A DNA stretch of 22,955 nt from Spartobacteria bacterium (GTDB lineage: Bacteria; Verrucomicrobiota; Verrucomicrobiia; Chthoniobacterales; Chthoniobacteraceae), in assembly GCA_025355595.1 (NCBI GenBank), contig JANXZI010000015.1, forward strand, positions 1 to 22,955. The letters are read 5' to 3'. The first letter of the stretch is position 1. The number at the start of each line of letters is the position of its first letter. A program made the position numbers and the translations under genes. Under the pieces are notes generated by a model. That model made no database searches, was not told the origin of the DNA, and saw only the letters and a program-made list of their open reading frames with translations. Of the stretch, positions 1-8,358 are shown piece by piece.

Positions 1-926
1 CCGATGATTTCCGACGGATCCGTGGCGCCGATAAATGCGAGGTGCGCGGCATTGTTCACGATATAGCGCCCCTGAATATCCTTCACATAGACATGGTCGG
101 GGAGGTTATCTATGATTGACTTCAGCAAGTTCCGCTCTTCCGCCAGCCTGTTCTCCGCCAGCACCCGCTGCGTGATGTCGCGGATGACCATGCCGACAAA
201 ACGCGATTCGCCGACCAGCCATGTGCTGATGGATATCTCCACGGGGAATTCGCTGCCGCCGGCACTTACACCCATGAGCTGCCCGGTGCCGAGCACCAGG
301 CTCGCGGACATGCCCGACAGGAGCTGTTCCATCTCCGCGCGGACTTGCTCCCGCGTGCGGCTGGCGATCAGCTCCGTGATCGGCTTGCCCAATATCTCCT
401 CGGCCGTGTAGCCGAACATCACGCGCGCGCCGGTATTCCACGAGACGATCTTTCCATCCGCGTCGGCCGCGATGATTCCTTCCGCGGCGGCCTCCGTGAT
501 GGAGCGGAACTTCAGCTCCGATTCGCGGAGCGCCTCCTGCGCCTTGACGCGCTCGATCGCATGATAGATCGAGCGTTCGAGGAGCGCCGCGGTGATTTCG
601 TCCTTTGGCAAAAAGTCCGCCGCTCCCGCCGCCACCACCTGCTGATCCAGCGAAGGATCGGCCATGCCGGTCATGATGATGATGGGAAAGGCGCACGCGA
701 TTTTTTGCGCCTCCTTGAGCACGTCCATGCCGGTGTATCCGCCGAGGCGGAAATCCAGCAGGGCCACATCGTACGGGTTGTTCAGCTCCCCGACGGCAAC
801 CTCGTAGGTGGGCGCCCACGAAAACTCAAACTGGCGCCTGTCCGTCGCCTCGAACATCCGCTGGATGAGCATGAAGTAATCCCTGTTGTCATCCACCATC
901 AACACCTTGATTTTCTTGTGCTCCAT
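1..926 (-). CDS. Response regulator with PAS domains, C-terminus beyond the left edge
   Basis: The first 308 codons of a signalling protein are visible; the rest lies left of the window. Residues 5-125 form a receiver (REC) domain: acidic pair D12-D13, phospho-acceptor D58 in LLDFRLGGYTG, T86 in IIMTGMAD, and K108 in FLPKDE. A PAS domain follows at about 141-258 (opening FRSITEAAAEGIIAADADG and ending in the PAC-like MVIRDITQR). A second PAS begins near 264 with NLLKSIIDNLPDHVYVKD and is cut off. The output domain, which could be a histidine kinase, GGDEF or other module, is not visible. ATG at 926 is chosen because it directly precedes the receiver; no clear ribosome-binding site is seen. 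It lies 104 bases downstream of the CHASE8-like chemoreceptor on the same strand, so it may be a phosphorylation target of the array. The REC-PAS order is certain; the function is not. Confidence 0.88.
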   Translation of the reverse strand, partial: MEHKKIKVLMVDDNRDYFMLIQRMFEATDRRQFEFSWAPTYEVAVGELNNPYDVALLDFRLGGYTGMDVLKEAQKIACAFPIIIMTGMADPSLDQQVVAAGAADFLPKDEITAALLERSIYHAIERVKAQEALRESELKFRSITEAAAEGIIAADADGKIVSWNTGARVMFGYTAEEILGKPITELIASRTREQVRAEMEQLLSGMSASLVLGTGQLMGVSAGGSEFPVEISISTWLVGESRFVGMVIRDITQRVLAENRLAEERNLLKSIIDNLPDHVYVKDIQGRYIVNNAAHLAFIGATDPSEII

Positions 927-1030
927 AGTTTGGCGATTCTGGAAAGTTCGCGATCTGGGACGGATGATGCGTTAAATTTTTCGCAAGGGCAAGCACCGTG
1001 CGCGTCGGACGGCAGCGGTGTGTCGGCGCA

Positions 1031-2617
1031 TCACGTCTTCACATTTCCGAGGCGCTCGACGAGCTGCTTGAGCTTCTGCCCGAGGTCATGGAGTTGCTGT
1101 GCGGCTGCCTCGGCCTGCCTGGTGCTGGTGACCGCCTGCGCGCTTCCCTGTTTCACGTTTTCCATCGCCATCGCGACCTGGTCCATGCCCACGAACTGCT
1201 GCTTGCTCGTAGCCGCGATCTGCGTCGAGGCGAGCGCCGCGCCGGCGATGCTTTCCGCGAGCGCACCAATGGACCCACCGGCCGCGGCGGACTGCCGCAC
1301 GCCGGCGTCCACCGCCTTGCCCGCCTGTTCGCTCGCGAGCGCGGCGATGCCCGTGGCCTTCTGGATGTCGTTCAAAATCGAGCGGACCTGGAGCGTGGCC
1401 TGCTTGGACTGCTCCGCGAGCGAGCGGACTTCCTGCGCCACGACGGCGAATCCCTTGCCCTCGTCGCCCGCCTTGGCCGCCTCGATCGCCGCGTTCACCG
1501 CGAGCAGCTTCGACTGGGCCGCGAGGTCATCCACGGTCGTGATGATTTTCCCAATCGTATGGCTCTGCGCGCTGAGGCTGAGGATGCTCTCGGCGACCAC
1601 GTCGATCTGCTGCCGGATGGACTTCATCCCCTCGATCGTCTCATCCACCGAACGCTTGCCGACCTTCGCCACTTCCGCCGCCTTCTGCGCCTCCTCGGAG
1701 ACGGCCTTCGCCTTGTCGCTGGACACTTGCGAGGTCTGCTTCACCTCCTCCACGGTCGCAGTCGTCTGGGTGATCGAGGTCGCCGTCTCCGTGGCGCTCA
1801 GTGCGAGCTGCGCGGTGGAGGCCATGATCTGGCTCGCGGAGGAGGCCAGCACCTCCGCCGCGCCGCGCATCTCACGCGCCTGCTCGCGAAGCGATTCGTT
1901 CGCATTCTGGAGAGCCCCCGTGCGCTCCTCGATGTCGCCGAGCATCTGGTTAAAGGCATCGGTCAGCATTCCCAGTTCATCGCCGCTCAGCTTCACCGCA
2001 CGGGCGGAATATTCGCGCGTCTGCGCGATGCGCTTTGCCGTGTCCGTGAGCGAGAGGATCGGCCTCAGGATGAGCCGTTGCAGCGCGGTGGAAAATGCGA
2101 GCGCAAGAATGAATGACCCCGCGAGGACGAGGCCGGATATCTCGACATAGCGGCGAAGCTGCGCGACGAGGTCCTCCAGGCTGGCACGGACGTAGATCGT
2201 GCCGATCCGCTCGTCACCGAGGATCACTGCGCGCACCACGACCACACTGTCCGCCTCGAAGCCCGCTCCATCGGCGGGCGGCGTCGCCGGAAAGCTTCGC
2301 TGCGCCCCCGCCCGCACGTAGCTCGCAAACTCCTCGCCATCCGAGTCATACAGGCAGGCACCCGCCACGGATGACTCCACCCTCAGCGCCTGGAGTGTCC
2401 CTTCAGCACCATCCTTGTTCGTGAAAGAAAGTGCCGCCGTGGAATTCCGCGCCAGGACATCGGCGAGCACCGTCAGATTTCGCACCATCGCCACACGGAA
2501 GCTGTGCCGCTCATAGACGATGAAGGCGACACATGCGAGCACGAGTGCAATGCCGGTCGTGCCCAGCACCGCAATAGTCATCTTCCGTTTGATGGGCAGG
2601 TCGCGAAATGCTCTCAT
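1031..2617 (-). CDS. Methyl-accepting chemotaxis protein with CHASE8-like periplasmic sensor
   Basis: A 528-residue chemoreceptor of the inner membrane. The first membrane helix is at about 13-34. A short periplasmic domain at about 36-156 (RNLTVLADVLARNSTAALSF, later ACLYDSDGEEFASYV) resembles the CHASE8 sensor of YfiN-type diguanylate cyclases. The second helix is at about 160-182, a HAMP domain at about 183-236, and the chemoreceptor signalling domain fills the rest. The hairpin tip at about 362-405 includes LLAVNAAIEAAKAGDEGKGF. There is no GGDEF domain and no C-terminal CheR/CheB-tethering pentapeptide. It starts 13 bases after the stop of the YfiR-family gene, so the two are almost surely co-transcribed and probably partners. 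It presumably signals to the CheA encoded at 16405, the only CheA visible here, though other arrays elsewhere in the genome are possible. The chemoreceptor call is secure; the CHASE8 assignment is by eye. Confidence 0.93.
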   Translation of the reverse strand: MRAFRDLPIKRKMTIAVLGTTGIALVLACVAFIVYERHSFRVAMVRNLTVLADVLARNSTAALSFTNKDGAEGTLQALRVESSVAGACLYDSDGEEFASYVRAGAQRSFPATPPADGAGFEADSVVVVRAVILGDERIGTIYVRASLEDLVAQLRRYVEISGLVLAGSFILALAFSTALQRLILRPILSLTDTAKRIAQTREYSARAVKLSGDELGMLTDAFNQMLGDIEERTGALQNANESLREQAREMRGAAEVLASSASQIMASTAQLALSATETATSITQTTATVEEVKQTSQVSSDKAKAVSEEAQKAAEVAKVGKRSVDETIEGMKSIRQQIDVVAESILSLSAQSHTIGKIITTVDDLAAQSKLLAVNAAIEAAKAGDEGKGFAVVAQEVRSLAEQSKQATLQVRSILNDIQKATGIAALASEQAGKAVDAGVRQSAAAGGSIGALAESIAGAALASTQIAATSKQQFVGMDQVAMAMENVKQGSAQAVTSTRQAEAAAQQLHDLGQKLKQLVERLGNVKT

Positions 2618-2630
2618 TCCATTCTCGCTA

Positions 2631-3122
2631 TCAGTTGATCACCAATCTCGCAAGTTTCAGGAGGTTCGCATCGATGACCAATTGCGCGCGTTTCGCCACT
2701 CCCAAATTGATTTCAAAGCGCACGTTTTCCCCTTCGAAGACAAAGCCGATCATGCCCCCTTGCTTCGCAAAACCGGCCCCGTCCCCGACCGTCAGCGCAT
2801 GGCTGTCAGCCAGGGCCGAAAGAGCTCCGCGCTCCGATTTCGCCACAAAAACGATCTGGCAATTTTTCAGATCCTCAGGCCTGCGGGATCGTTTCACGGT
2901 CCACCTTCCGCCAAAGGCTTTCTCCAATTTTTCACCAAAAGGATCGTCACCCAGGATTCCCACCATCTTAGTGGTGGCTCCCGGCCATTTTACAAACTGC
3001 ACAAAGTTGGCGATGAATTTGGCTTTCGCTTCATATTCCTCCATCGTCTTCTCTGCGTGAAGTCTCCCGACCGGGCCGGCAAGGCACCAGAGTGCGACGA
3101 TGATTAGCAAACGCAGCAACAT
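2631..3122 (-). CDS. YfiR-family (DUF4154) periplasmic regulator
   Basis: A small exported protein of 163 residues. An ATG at 3122 gives a clean signal peptide (hydrophobic LLRLLIIVALWCLAG, likely cleavage after LHA at residue 23). An in-frame ATG at 3170 would put 16 polar residues in front of it and is less likely; neither has a good ribosome-binding site. Family hallmarks are KAKFIANFVQFVKWP (34-48), GILGDDPFG (55-63), NCQIVFVAKS (87-96), LTVGDGAGFAKQGGMIGF (110-127) and the C-terminal FEINLGVAKRAQLVIDANLL. In Pseudomonas, YfiR binds and represses the CHASE8-bearing cyclase YfiN in the periplasm. Here the neighbour 13 bases downstream is a CHASE8-like chemoreceptor, the expected partner by analogy. 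The mature protein has one cysteine (C88), so the intramolecular disulfides described for Pseudomonas YfiR cannot form. Confidence 0.9.
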   Translation of the reverse strand: MLLRLLIIVALWCLAGPVGRLHAEKTMEEYEAKAKFIANFVQFVKWPGATTKMVGILGDDPFGEKLEKAFGGRWTVKRSRRPEDLKNCQIVFVAKSERGALSALADSHALTVGDGAGFAKQGGMIGFVFEGENVRFEINLGVAKRAQLVIDANLLKLARLVIN

Positions 3123-3226
3123 GCGGGACACACCATCGCATCGTCCGCGGGATCTATGGGTAGGGATCATGGGTTATTAGCAGCGTCTTCGATCGCATCC
3201 AAACACGGAGTTGCCCGCATCGGAAC

Positions 3227-3261
3227 GGCTGCGCAGCGCAGCCAGTCCCGGACAGGGCTGG
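3227..3261. other. Two overlapping hairpins between the TonB receptor and YfiR genes
   Basis: One stem pairs 3227-3232 (GGCTGC) with 3238-3243 (GCAGCC) around a five-base loop. A second pairs 3242-3249 with 3255-3261 (CCAG and CCC against GGG and CTGG, with one bulged T) around GGACA. They share bases 3242-3243, so both cannot form fully at once. No T-run follows on either strand, so this is not a convincing intrinsic terminator. It sits in the 191-base gap between the receptor stop at 3314 and the preferred yfiR start at 3122. It could be an intercistronic mRNA-stability or attenuation element. Confidence 0.35.
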
Positions 3262-3313
3262 AACCGTGAAATTTGCATGAGTTGCTTCATCCTCGTGGCT
3301 GGGATTTCTTTGT

Positions 3314-5581
3314 TCAAAACTTAATCCTGAATCCCAGCATGCCATTGATGCTTTCCTGCGGGATGGCCTGGCCAACAGTACCGCCCAGCGCATAGTGATT
3401 ATCGGTCAGGTTACGGATGTTGGCATAGAATTCCATCTTATCCGTCGCCTGCCAGAGCACGTTGAGATTAACCTCATACGGAGTCCGCAACTCGCGCGCA
3501 AGATTGCCGGGCGCCACATTGTCGGGAGTGGACCGGATGACGAGGCTCGGGGTGATGAACAGCCTCGGAGTCGCCGCCCATGTGAGGCCGACCCGGCCAT
3601 TGTGATGGGAAATGCCGAGCAGTCCGTTGTCCATACCATTGCTCGCCGAATGATAGTCCACATACGAATAGGAAAACCACGGTGTCACATTGCCCCAGCG
3701 CAACCGGCCATAAAAATCGAGGCCATTGGTCACACTGCTGCCGCCGTTGGCAGTGTGCGCCAATTTTCTCGGCATAGTGCCCGCCAGATCGACAAAGACA
3801 GGGTTTTGGATGATATTTTGGGACGCTGCGCGGTCAGAAATAATGATCAGGTTTTGTTGTTCTCCGTGATACAGGGCGAGGCCGAGTTGGACATCCTTCT
3901 TCGTGTAATTGAAATCCAGCTCGTGAACCACCGTGTTTTCCGGTTGCAGGCCGGTATTGGAGGTCGCGAGCTGCGTGCCGCTGTCATACGTGGCAAAACC
4001 AAAATACGGCGCGGGCGAGAGGTACGCGGTGGTGTAGGAATATTTCGCAGTGAACTCGTCGGTCACATTCCAGATCACGGCTCCCCGCGGCGTGTAGGAT
4101 GGTTGATGTATCCGCGAATCTTTGTCCATGCGCCCGCCCAGGAGCAGCTTCAGCTTCGGGGTCGCCTGCCACCCTGCTTCCACATAAGCACCGTACACAT
4201 CATAGGTCGAATGGGTTACGCGTGGAATCAGATGGATCGAGGAAGGATCGTTCGGGGTCGTGTAATAGGTGAAATTGCCACCCTGCCGCTGGATTTGGGC
4301 AATGCTGTCGCTGGCGTTTGCACCGCCCGGCACGGTGGACTTGGGAACGATGTCGTAATAGGCGTAATTAACCCCCGCGAGAAGTGAGATGTTCTTAGTC
4401 ACGTCCACACGCAACGATTCCTCAATCGAAACGGAATAGCCAACGCTATACTTGAAATCGTTAAAGAACCATTGGGTGTTATTAGCCGGAAAGACAAAGC
4501 GCGTACTTGGATCCACCTCGTACCAGTTGAATGTGACCGCTGAATCGAAGCGCACCTTGTCGGAGAGTTTTGTGGAATATTTCGCCTCCACGACGGCTTG
4601 CCGATCTTCCCAAATAGCTTCGGGCAAATATGCGAGAATCGGGCCGTACCCTTCGGCACTGTTGCGGCGCGCACCCCGATACCATGCTTGCAACGTGAAG
4701 TCGCTGACTTCCAGTCGCACGAAAGCATTCAACCCATAATCCTGCCGGTATGGCACGGTGCCACTCCCTTTTGGTGCCGCGATGGTCTGATAATCGCGCC
4801 ACCACGCCGGATATTTCTTGTCCAGCCGGGTCAGTTCAGAGTCATGATATTGCACATAACCGCTGAGACGAATGGGAACCGGCGTGTTCAGGACCGACTC
4901 GAACGAACCGTATGCCTCGCGTTCATTGTGCAACCCCCAGCCGAGGCCGGCATCAGCGTGCGTGCCAGTCAACGGCTGCTTGGTCTTGATGTTGATCACC
5001 GCACTCGCCGCATCCCGGCCGTAAAGCGTCGAACCTGGGCCATACACGACCTCGATTTGCTCGGCGTTGCGCACGCCGAAATCCGTGCGGACGGGGAAGT
5101 TTTCCCCGCCCGGCGGATTCACCCTCATGCCGTTGACTAACACCACGATCTTGTTGTTACCGACGATTCCACGTACGGGCACTTGCGTGCCAAACTCAGG
5201 GTTAGAGAACTCGATGGTCTCCATTCCCGGCAGGTCGCGCAGCACGTCCTTGAGGGTCGAATACCCGCGCAGTGGGATGTCATTCTTGTCAATGACGATC
5301 GCCATCCCCGGAGCCGACGTCGCCTTTTCGTCCAATTTTGAGGCCGTCGTCACCCGCGCGACCTTCACGTTCATGAGGTCTTCGAGACTTAGGTTTCTGG
5401 AATCCTCCGTCGAGGGCTTCGGCGGCGGTTGCGATGCCGGCTTCTGCTCTGCGGCGGGACACAGGGCTGGAAAGAAAGCGATGCACAGCCCGGCGATGCT
5501 GCCGGCCAATGCCGGCCCTGCGGCGTGCTGACCGGTCAACTTCCAGGGATTCAATTTCAGGTGGGTAGCTTTCATAGTCAT
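3314..5581 (-). CDS. TonB-dependent outer-membrane receptor
   Basis: A 755-residue outer-membrane beta-barrel transporter that would import a scarce ligand (siderophore, vitamin, glycan or similar) using TonB energy. It has an N-terminal signal (hydrophobic about 22-42, likely cleavage near PAA at 42-44), then a proline-rich stretch and NLSLEDLMNVKVARVTTASK before the plug. The plug, about 88-200, contains LRDLPGMETIEF, VPVRGIVGNNKIVVLVNGMR, IEVVYGPGSTLYGRDAAS and AVINIKTK. The barrel fills the rest and ends in the terminal phenylalanine typical of outer-membrane barrels (MLGFRIKF). Length is normal for the family. ATG at 5581 is used; another lies two codons later and no ribosome-binding site distinguishes them. 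The ligand cannot be told from sequence. It lies 102 bases downstream of a second receptor gene and upstream of yfiR. Confidence 0.95.
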   Translation of the reverse strand: MTMKATHLKLNPWKLTGQHAAGPALAGSIAGLCIAFFPALCPAAEQKPASQPPPKPSTEDSRNLSLEDLMNVKVARVTTASKLDEKATSAPGMAIVIDKNDIPLRGYSTLKDVLRDLPGMETIEFSNPEFGTQVPVRGIVGNNKIVVLVNGMRVNPPGGENFPVRTDFGVRNAEQIEVVYGPGSTLYGRDAASAVINIKTKQPLTGTHADAGLGWGLHNEREAYGSFESVLNTPVPIRLSGYVQYHDSELTRLDKKYPAWWRDYQTIAAPKGSGTVPYRQDYGLNAFVRLEVSDFTLQAWYRGARRNSAEGYGPILAYLPEAIWEDRQAVVEAKYSTKLSDKVRFDSAVTFNWYEVDPSTRFVFPANNTQWFFNDFKYSVGYSVSIEESLRVDVTKNISLLAGVNYAYYDIVPKSTVPGGANASDSIAQIQRQGGNFTYYTTPNDPSSIHLIPRVTHSTYDVYGAYVEAGWQATPKLKLLLGGRMDKDSRIHQPSYTPRGAVIWNVTDEFTAKYSYTTAYLSPAPYFGFATYDSGTQLATSNTGLQPENTVVHELDFNYTKKDVQLGLALYHGEQQNLIIISDRAASQNIIQNPVFVDLAGTMPRKLAHTANGGSSVTNGLDFYGRLRWGNVTPWFSYSYVDYHSASNGMDNGLLGISHHNGRVGLTWAATPRLFITPSLVIRSTPDNVAPGNLARELRTPYEVNLNVLWQATDKMEFYANIRNLTDNHYALGGTVGQAIPQESINGMLGFRIKF

Positions 5582-5683
5582 TTGTGTGAAATGGACGTCC
5601 TTACTTTTTTGATTGCATTTTCCCCTGCACTTGGCGAAACATTATTTTCAGATATTTTTGAGATGACGGCAGTTGCGTGGCAT

Positions 5684-7744
5684 TCAAAATTTATAGGTCA
5701 CCTGCCCATAGACGCTGCGCTCGACCTCGACCAGCGGGCTTCTCACCAGGGGACTGGTTCCGAGTTCGGGATGCAGGCTGTCCAACAAATTCTGGCCGAC
5801 GACCGCGATCTCGAAGCGGTCATTTGGCCGCCATGCGAGGCGCGCATCCATCGTCAGGTAGCTCTTGATGCCCGGCGTGAATCCGCCAAGTTGGTCCACA
5901 TAGCGTCCGGTAAGGTCGAGCTGCAGCTTGCCGGGCAGATCCCACGATGAGCGGACGTAAACCTGGTTCTGCGGGCTTTGCCTCTCGGCGGACAGGCTCG
6001 GGTGGAGGTTCATCTTCAGCCAACTATACTGCCCTTGGATGCGCCACCAGTCGGCTATCTTCCATGTCGCCGAGATTTCCGCGCCGAACACGTCCGCCTT
6101 CTCACGGTTATTCCGGCCAATCGGTAGCGTAAAAACCCCGTTCGCCGGATCCGTGAACGCCTTCCCAGTCTGCGTGACCATGAGGCGGTTGTAGCGATTA
6201 TAGAAGAGCGCGGTATCGAATGACAGCCGGTCGGCGACTTGGGCGCGATAGCCCAGTTCATAGGCGATCACCGCCTCGGCGAGCAGCGCCTGATTGGGCA
6301 TGATGCGCGGAAAAATCGCGCGGCCACTCGCAGAGAATGTCGGCAGGGTGGATACCACGAGATCGTTCTCGACCAGAGAAGGCGTCCGCACGGCGCGCGA
6401 GATGGAGGCCCACGCGGTCTGCCGCTTGGTCGGGGTCCAGAGCAGGCGCCCCGAGGGCTGGTATTCGAAGCCCGTGTATTCGTTATGCTCAAACTTGGAT
6501 CCCAAGGTCAGGGATAGCTTGTCCTTGGCAATCTGGATTTCATCCTGCACGAAGGCGCTCACGAGGTTCCTCTCCATGTAGGGCGAGGATCCGATGGCAA
6601 ATCCGTTGTCAAAGCCTGCCCCCGTTCCCGTGAACTTCGTCGCCGTCATGCGATAGCCAAGGCCCCAGACCACCTTCTGCCGCTGGCCAAGCGGGAACTG
6701 GTGCTGGAAATCCACATCAAAGGTGTTGACTGCGAAGTCAAGGGTGCCCGCCGTCCCGCGCCGCCTGCTGTAATCATAGTATGCCTGGAGCGCCCAGTTT
6801 GAATCTTTGCCCAGCTCATGAGTCCAGCGGAACAGGATATTCCCGCCGGAGGGCTCCTCGTCCTCGGTATTGGTGCGGACAAATGTGGGTGGGCTCTGCG
6901 GCGAGGCGCGAAAATCACGCCTGCCTAACATGCCGTGATAGTAGTCCCCCTGCAGGGTGATGGTGTCATCGGGGTCCGGCTTCCCGTCTATGCGGAAACC
7001 GCCGCGCCCGTAGCGCCAGTCATCCTGGGCATTGCCCTGAGTGTTGAAGCCCCGGTCGTGCTCGTTCCATTTTCCATACACACGGTAATGAAAGTTACTC
7101 CCGAGCGTGCCGCCATAGCGGAAGCTGGTGAATGCGCGATCCTCGGTGCCGCCGCCGATGGTCAGGGATCCGCCCTGGGTGTCCTTGGCCGGCTTGGTGA
7201 TGATGTTGATGATCCCGTTCACCGCATTCGCCCCCCACACGGTGCCGCCGGGGCCGCGGATGACCTCGATGCGCTCGATGTCGTCAAAGGGATAGTCCAC
7301 GGTGTCCCAATAGACGCCGCCATTCACCGGAGTATAGACCGTGCGGCCATCCACCTGCACGAGCAGCTTGTTGGCAAAGCGGTCATTGAACCCGCGCACG
7401 GCGACTCCCCATTTGCTCGAATCAATATGCCCCACCGACACTCCCGGGACCATGCGGAGCAACTCGGGGATGCTCGTCGCGCCGGAGCGCCGGATCATCT
7501 CTGGGGTCACCACGAAGATCGCGGCCGCCGACTGCCCGACGCTGCTCTCCTCGCGCGACACCGTCGTCACGCGCGTGTTCATCAGTTCTTCGATCGTCGA
7601 GGCTGGCGCGGAATCGGCGGCGATGGCCGGGAGAGGAATGAGAATGGCGGCGCAGATGGCGATGCTCCCTGCGAGGATTGGCCGACTGTGGCGATCCGCC
7701 GTTTGCCGCGGATCCAACTGATGTGGGGAACCGATTATATTCAT
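5684..7744 (-). CDS. TonB-dependent outer-membrane receptor
   Basis: A 686-residue TonB-dependent receptor, clearly different in sequence from its neighbour at 3314. Its signal peptide is hydrophobic at about 22-41 with likely cleavage near AIA at 40-42. TIEELMNTRVTTVSRE precedes the plug, as a similar motif does in the other receptor. The plug, about 67-185, contains SIPELLRMVPGVSVGHIDS, VAVRGFNDRFANKLLVQVDG, IERIEVIRGPGGTVWGANAV and NGIINIITK. The barrel ends in SVYGQVTYKF with a terminal phenylalanine. It is the first gene of the leftward block and is divergent from the chemosensory cluster across 164 bases. The start is the only methionine near the signal peptide. Ligand unknown; the plug resembles siderophore and cobalamin receptors in general form, but that does not define a substrate. 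Confidence 0.96.
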   Translation of the reverse strand: MNIIGSPHQLDPRQTADRHSRPILAGSIAICAAILIPLPAIAADSAPASTIEELMNTRVTTVSREESSVGQSAAAIFVVTPEMIRRSGATSIPELLRMVPGVSVGHIDSSKWGVAVRGFNDRFANKLLVQVDGRTVYTPVNGGVYWDTVDYPFDDIERIEVIRGPGGTVWGANAVNGIINIITKPAKDTQGGSLTIGGGTEDRAFTSFRYGGTLGSNFHYRVYGKWNEHDRGFNTQGNAQDDWRYGRGGFRIDGKPDPDDTITLQGDYYHGMLGRRDFRASPQSPPTFVRTNTEDEEPSGGNILFRWTHELGKDSNWALQAYYDYSRRRGTAGTLDFAVNTFDVDFQHQFPLGQRQKVVWGLGYRMTATKFTGTGAGFDNGFAIGSSPYMERNLVSAFVQDEIQIAKDKLSLTLGSKFEHNEYTGFEYQPSGRLLWTPTKRQTAWASISRAVRTPSLVENDLVVSTLPTFSASGRAIFPRIMPNQALLAEAVIAYELGYRAQVADRLSFDTALFYNRYNRLMVTQTGKAFTDPANGVFTLPIGRNNREKADVFGAEISATWKIADWWRIQGQYSWLKMNLHPSLSAERQSPQNQVYVRSSWDLPGKLQLDLTGRYVDQLGGFTPGIKSYLTMDARLAWRPNDRFEIAVVGQNLLDSLHPELGTSPLVRSPLVEVERSVYGQVTYKF

Positions 7745-7908
7745 AGAGGGGCGAATATTTGACGTTCGCGTGAGACTGAGCGGCGAAAGATTTCTGTCGA
7801 TCCAAATCGTGCGGAAATTTCAGCACGAAGCGGCGCGCCGTTGCGTATTGCCTTGCCGGGAACGCAGGCGATGTGGAGTATCCACCCTCCCGAGGAACCC
7901 CAGATGCT
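7745..7908. promoter_or_regulatory. Divergent intergenic region between the receptor and chemosensory blocks
   Basis: These 164 bases separate the leftward TonB receptor start from the rightward cheW start, so they should hold promoters for both directions. A TTGACG at 7759-7764 could be a rightward -35 box, but no good -10 lies 16-18 bases after it. On the minus strand a TATAAT overlaps the first codons of the receptor gene and so cannot serve that start. No operator-like palindrome was recognised. The role is inferred from gene layout alone. Confidence 0.4.
7892..7897 (+). promoter_or_regulatory. Ribosome-binding site fixing the first cheW start
   Basis: GAGGAA lies 11 bases before the ATG at 7909. 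It supports that start over the in-frame ATG at 7873, which would add 12 residues not found in the paralogue at 12212. Confidence 0.6.
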
Positions 7909-8358
7909 ATGACCGAGACCCTGATCCTCTTTGCTCTCGACAGATTCCACTTTGCGCTGGATGCGACAAAGGTCGTGCGTGTGGCGCGTGCCACGGAGAT
8001 CACGCCGCTGCCGGATCTCCCGTTGGGCGTGCGCGGGGTGGTCGGCGTCGGCGGCGAGGTCGTCCCGGTATTTGACCTGCGAGCGCGGCTTAGCCTGCCA
8101 GTGCGAGAAGTCCGCAGCAGCGATCACTTCATCATCGCGCACTGCGGCGAGCGGCTGGCCGCAATGATCGTGGACGATGTCACGGATGTCACGCCCGCTG
8201 TGTCGGCGGCGATCATACCCGCCGCCACGGTGCTGCCCGGGCTGGAGTCAGTCGAGGGATGGGTGAAGATCAACGGTGAACTGGTCCTGATCCACGACCT
8301 CGGGAAATTTCTCTCGCTGGACGAGCTGCTCGCGCTGGAAAAAGCGGTGGAGGCCTGA
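7909..8358 (+). CDS. CheW-like coupling protein (duplicate copy)
   Basis: A 149-residue single-domain CheW protein, the scaffold that links chemoreceptors to CheA at the cytoplasmic face of the membrane. The CheW fold fills the whole length: LILFALDRFHFALDATKVVR at 5-24, then ITPLPDLP, VVGVGGEVVPVFDLRARL, FIIAHCGERLAAMIVDDV and the C-terminal VEGWVKINGELVLIHDLGK. It is a close paralogue of the CheW at 12212. Over the last 143 coding and junction bases I count about 16 differences, and the similarity continues past the stop into a broken cheR start. A one-base insertion near the end gives it a different stop codon from its sister. It opens the rightward block. With three CheW genes in the operon it may be redundant or may serve a particular receptor. 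Confidence 0.93.
   Translation: MTETLILFALDRFHFALDATKVVRVARATEITPLPDLPLGVRGVVGVGGEVVPVFDLRARLSLPVREVRSSDHFIIAHCGERLAAMIVDDVTDVTPAVSAAIIPAATVLPGLESVEGWVKINGELVLIHDLGKFLSLDELLALEKAVEA

Noticed and set aside
345..2150. 601-codon plus-strand open frame opposite the response regulator and CHASE8-like receptor
   Set aside because: Spans the gap between two clear minus-strand genes and has no recognisable domain; compositional shadow.
3154..3393. 79-codon minus-strand ORF in the gap between the TonB receptor and yfiR
   Set aside because: Overlaps the receptor's conserved C-terminus in another frame and yfiR's upstream region, with no ribosome-binding site or domain.
7736..7742. TATAAT at the TonB receptor start as its promoter
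   Set aside because: It lies inside the first codons of the gene, so a transcript from it would lack the start codon.
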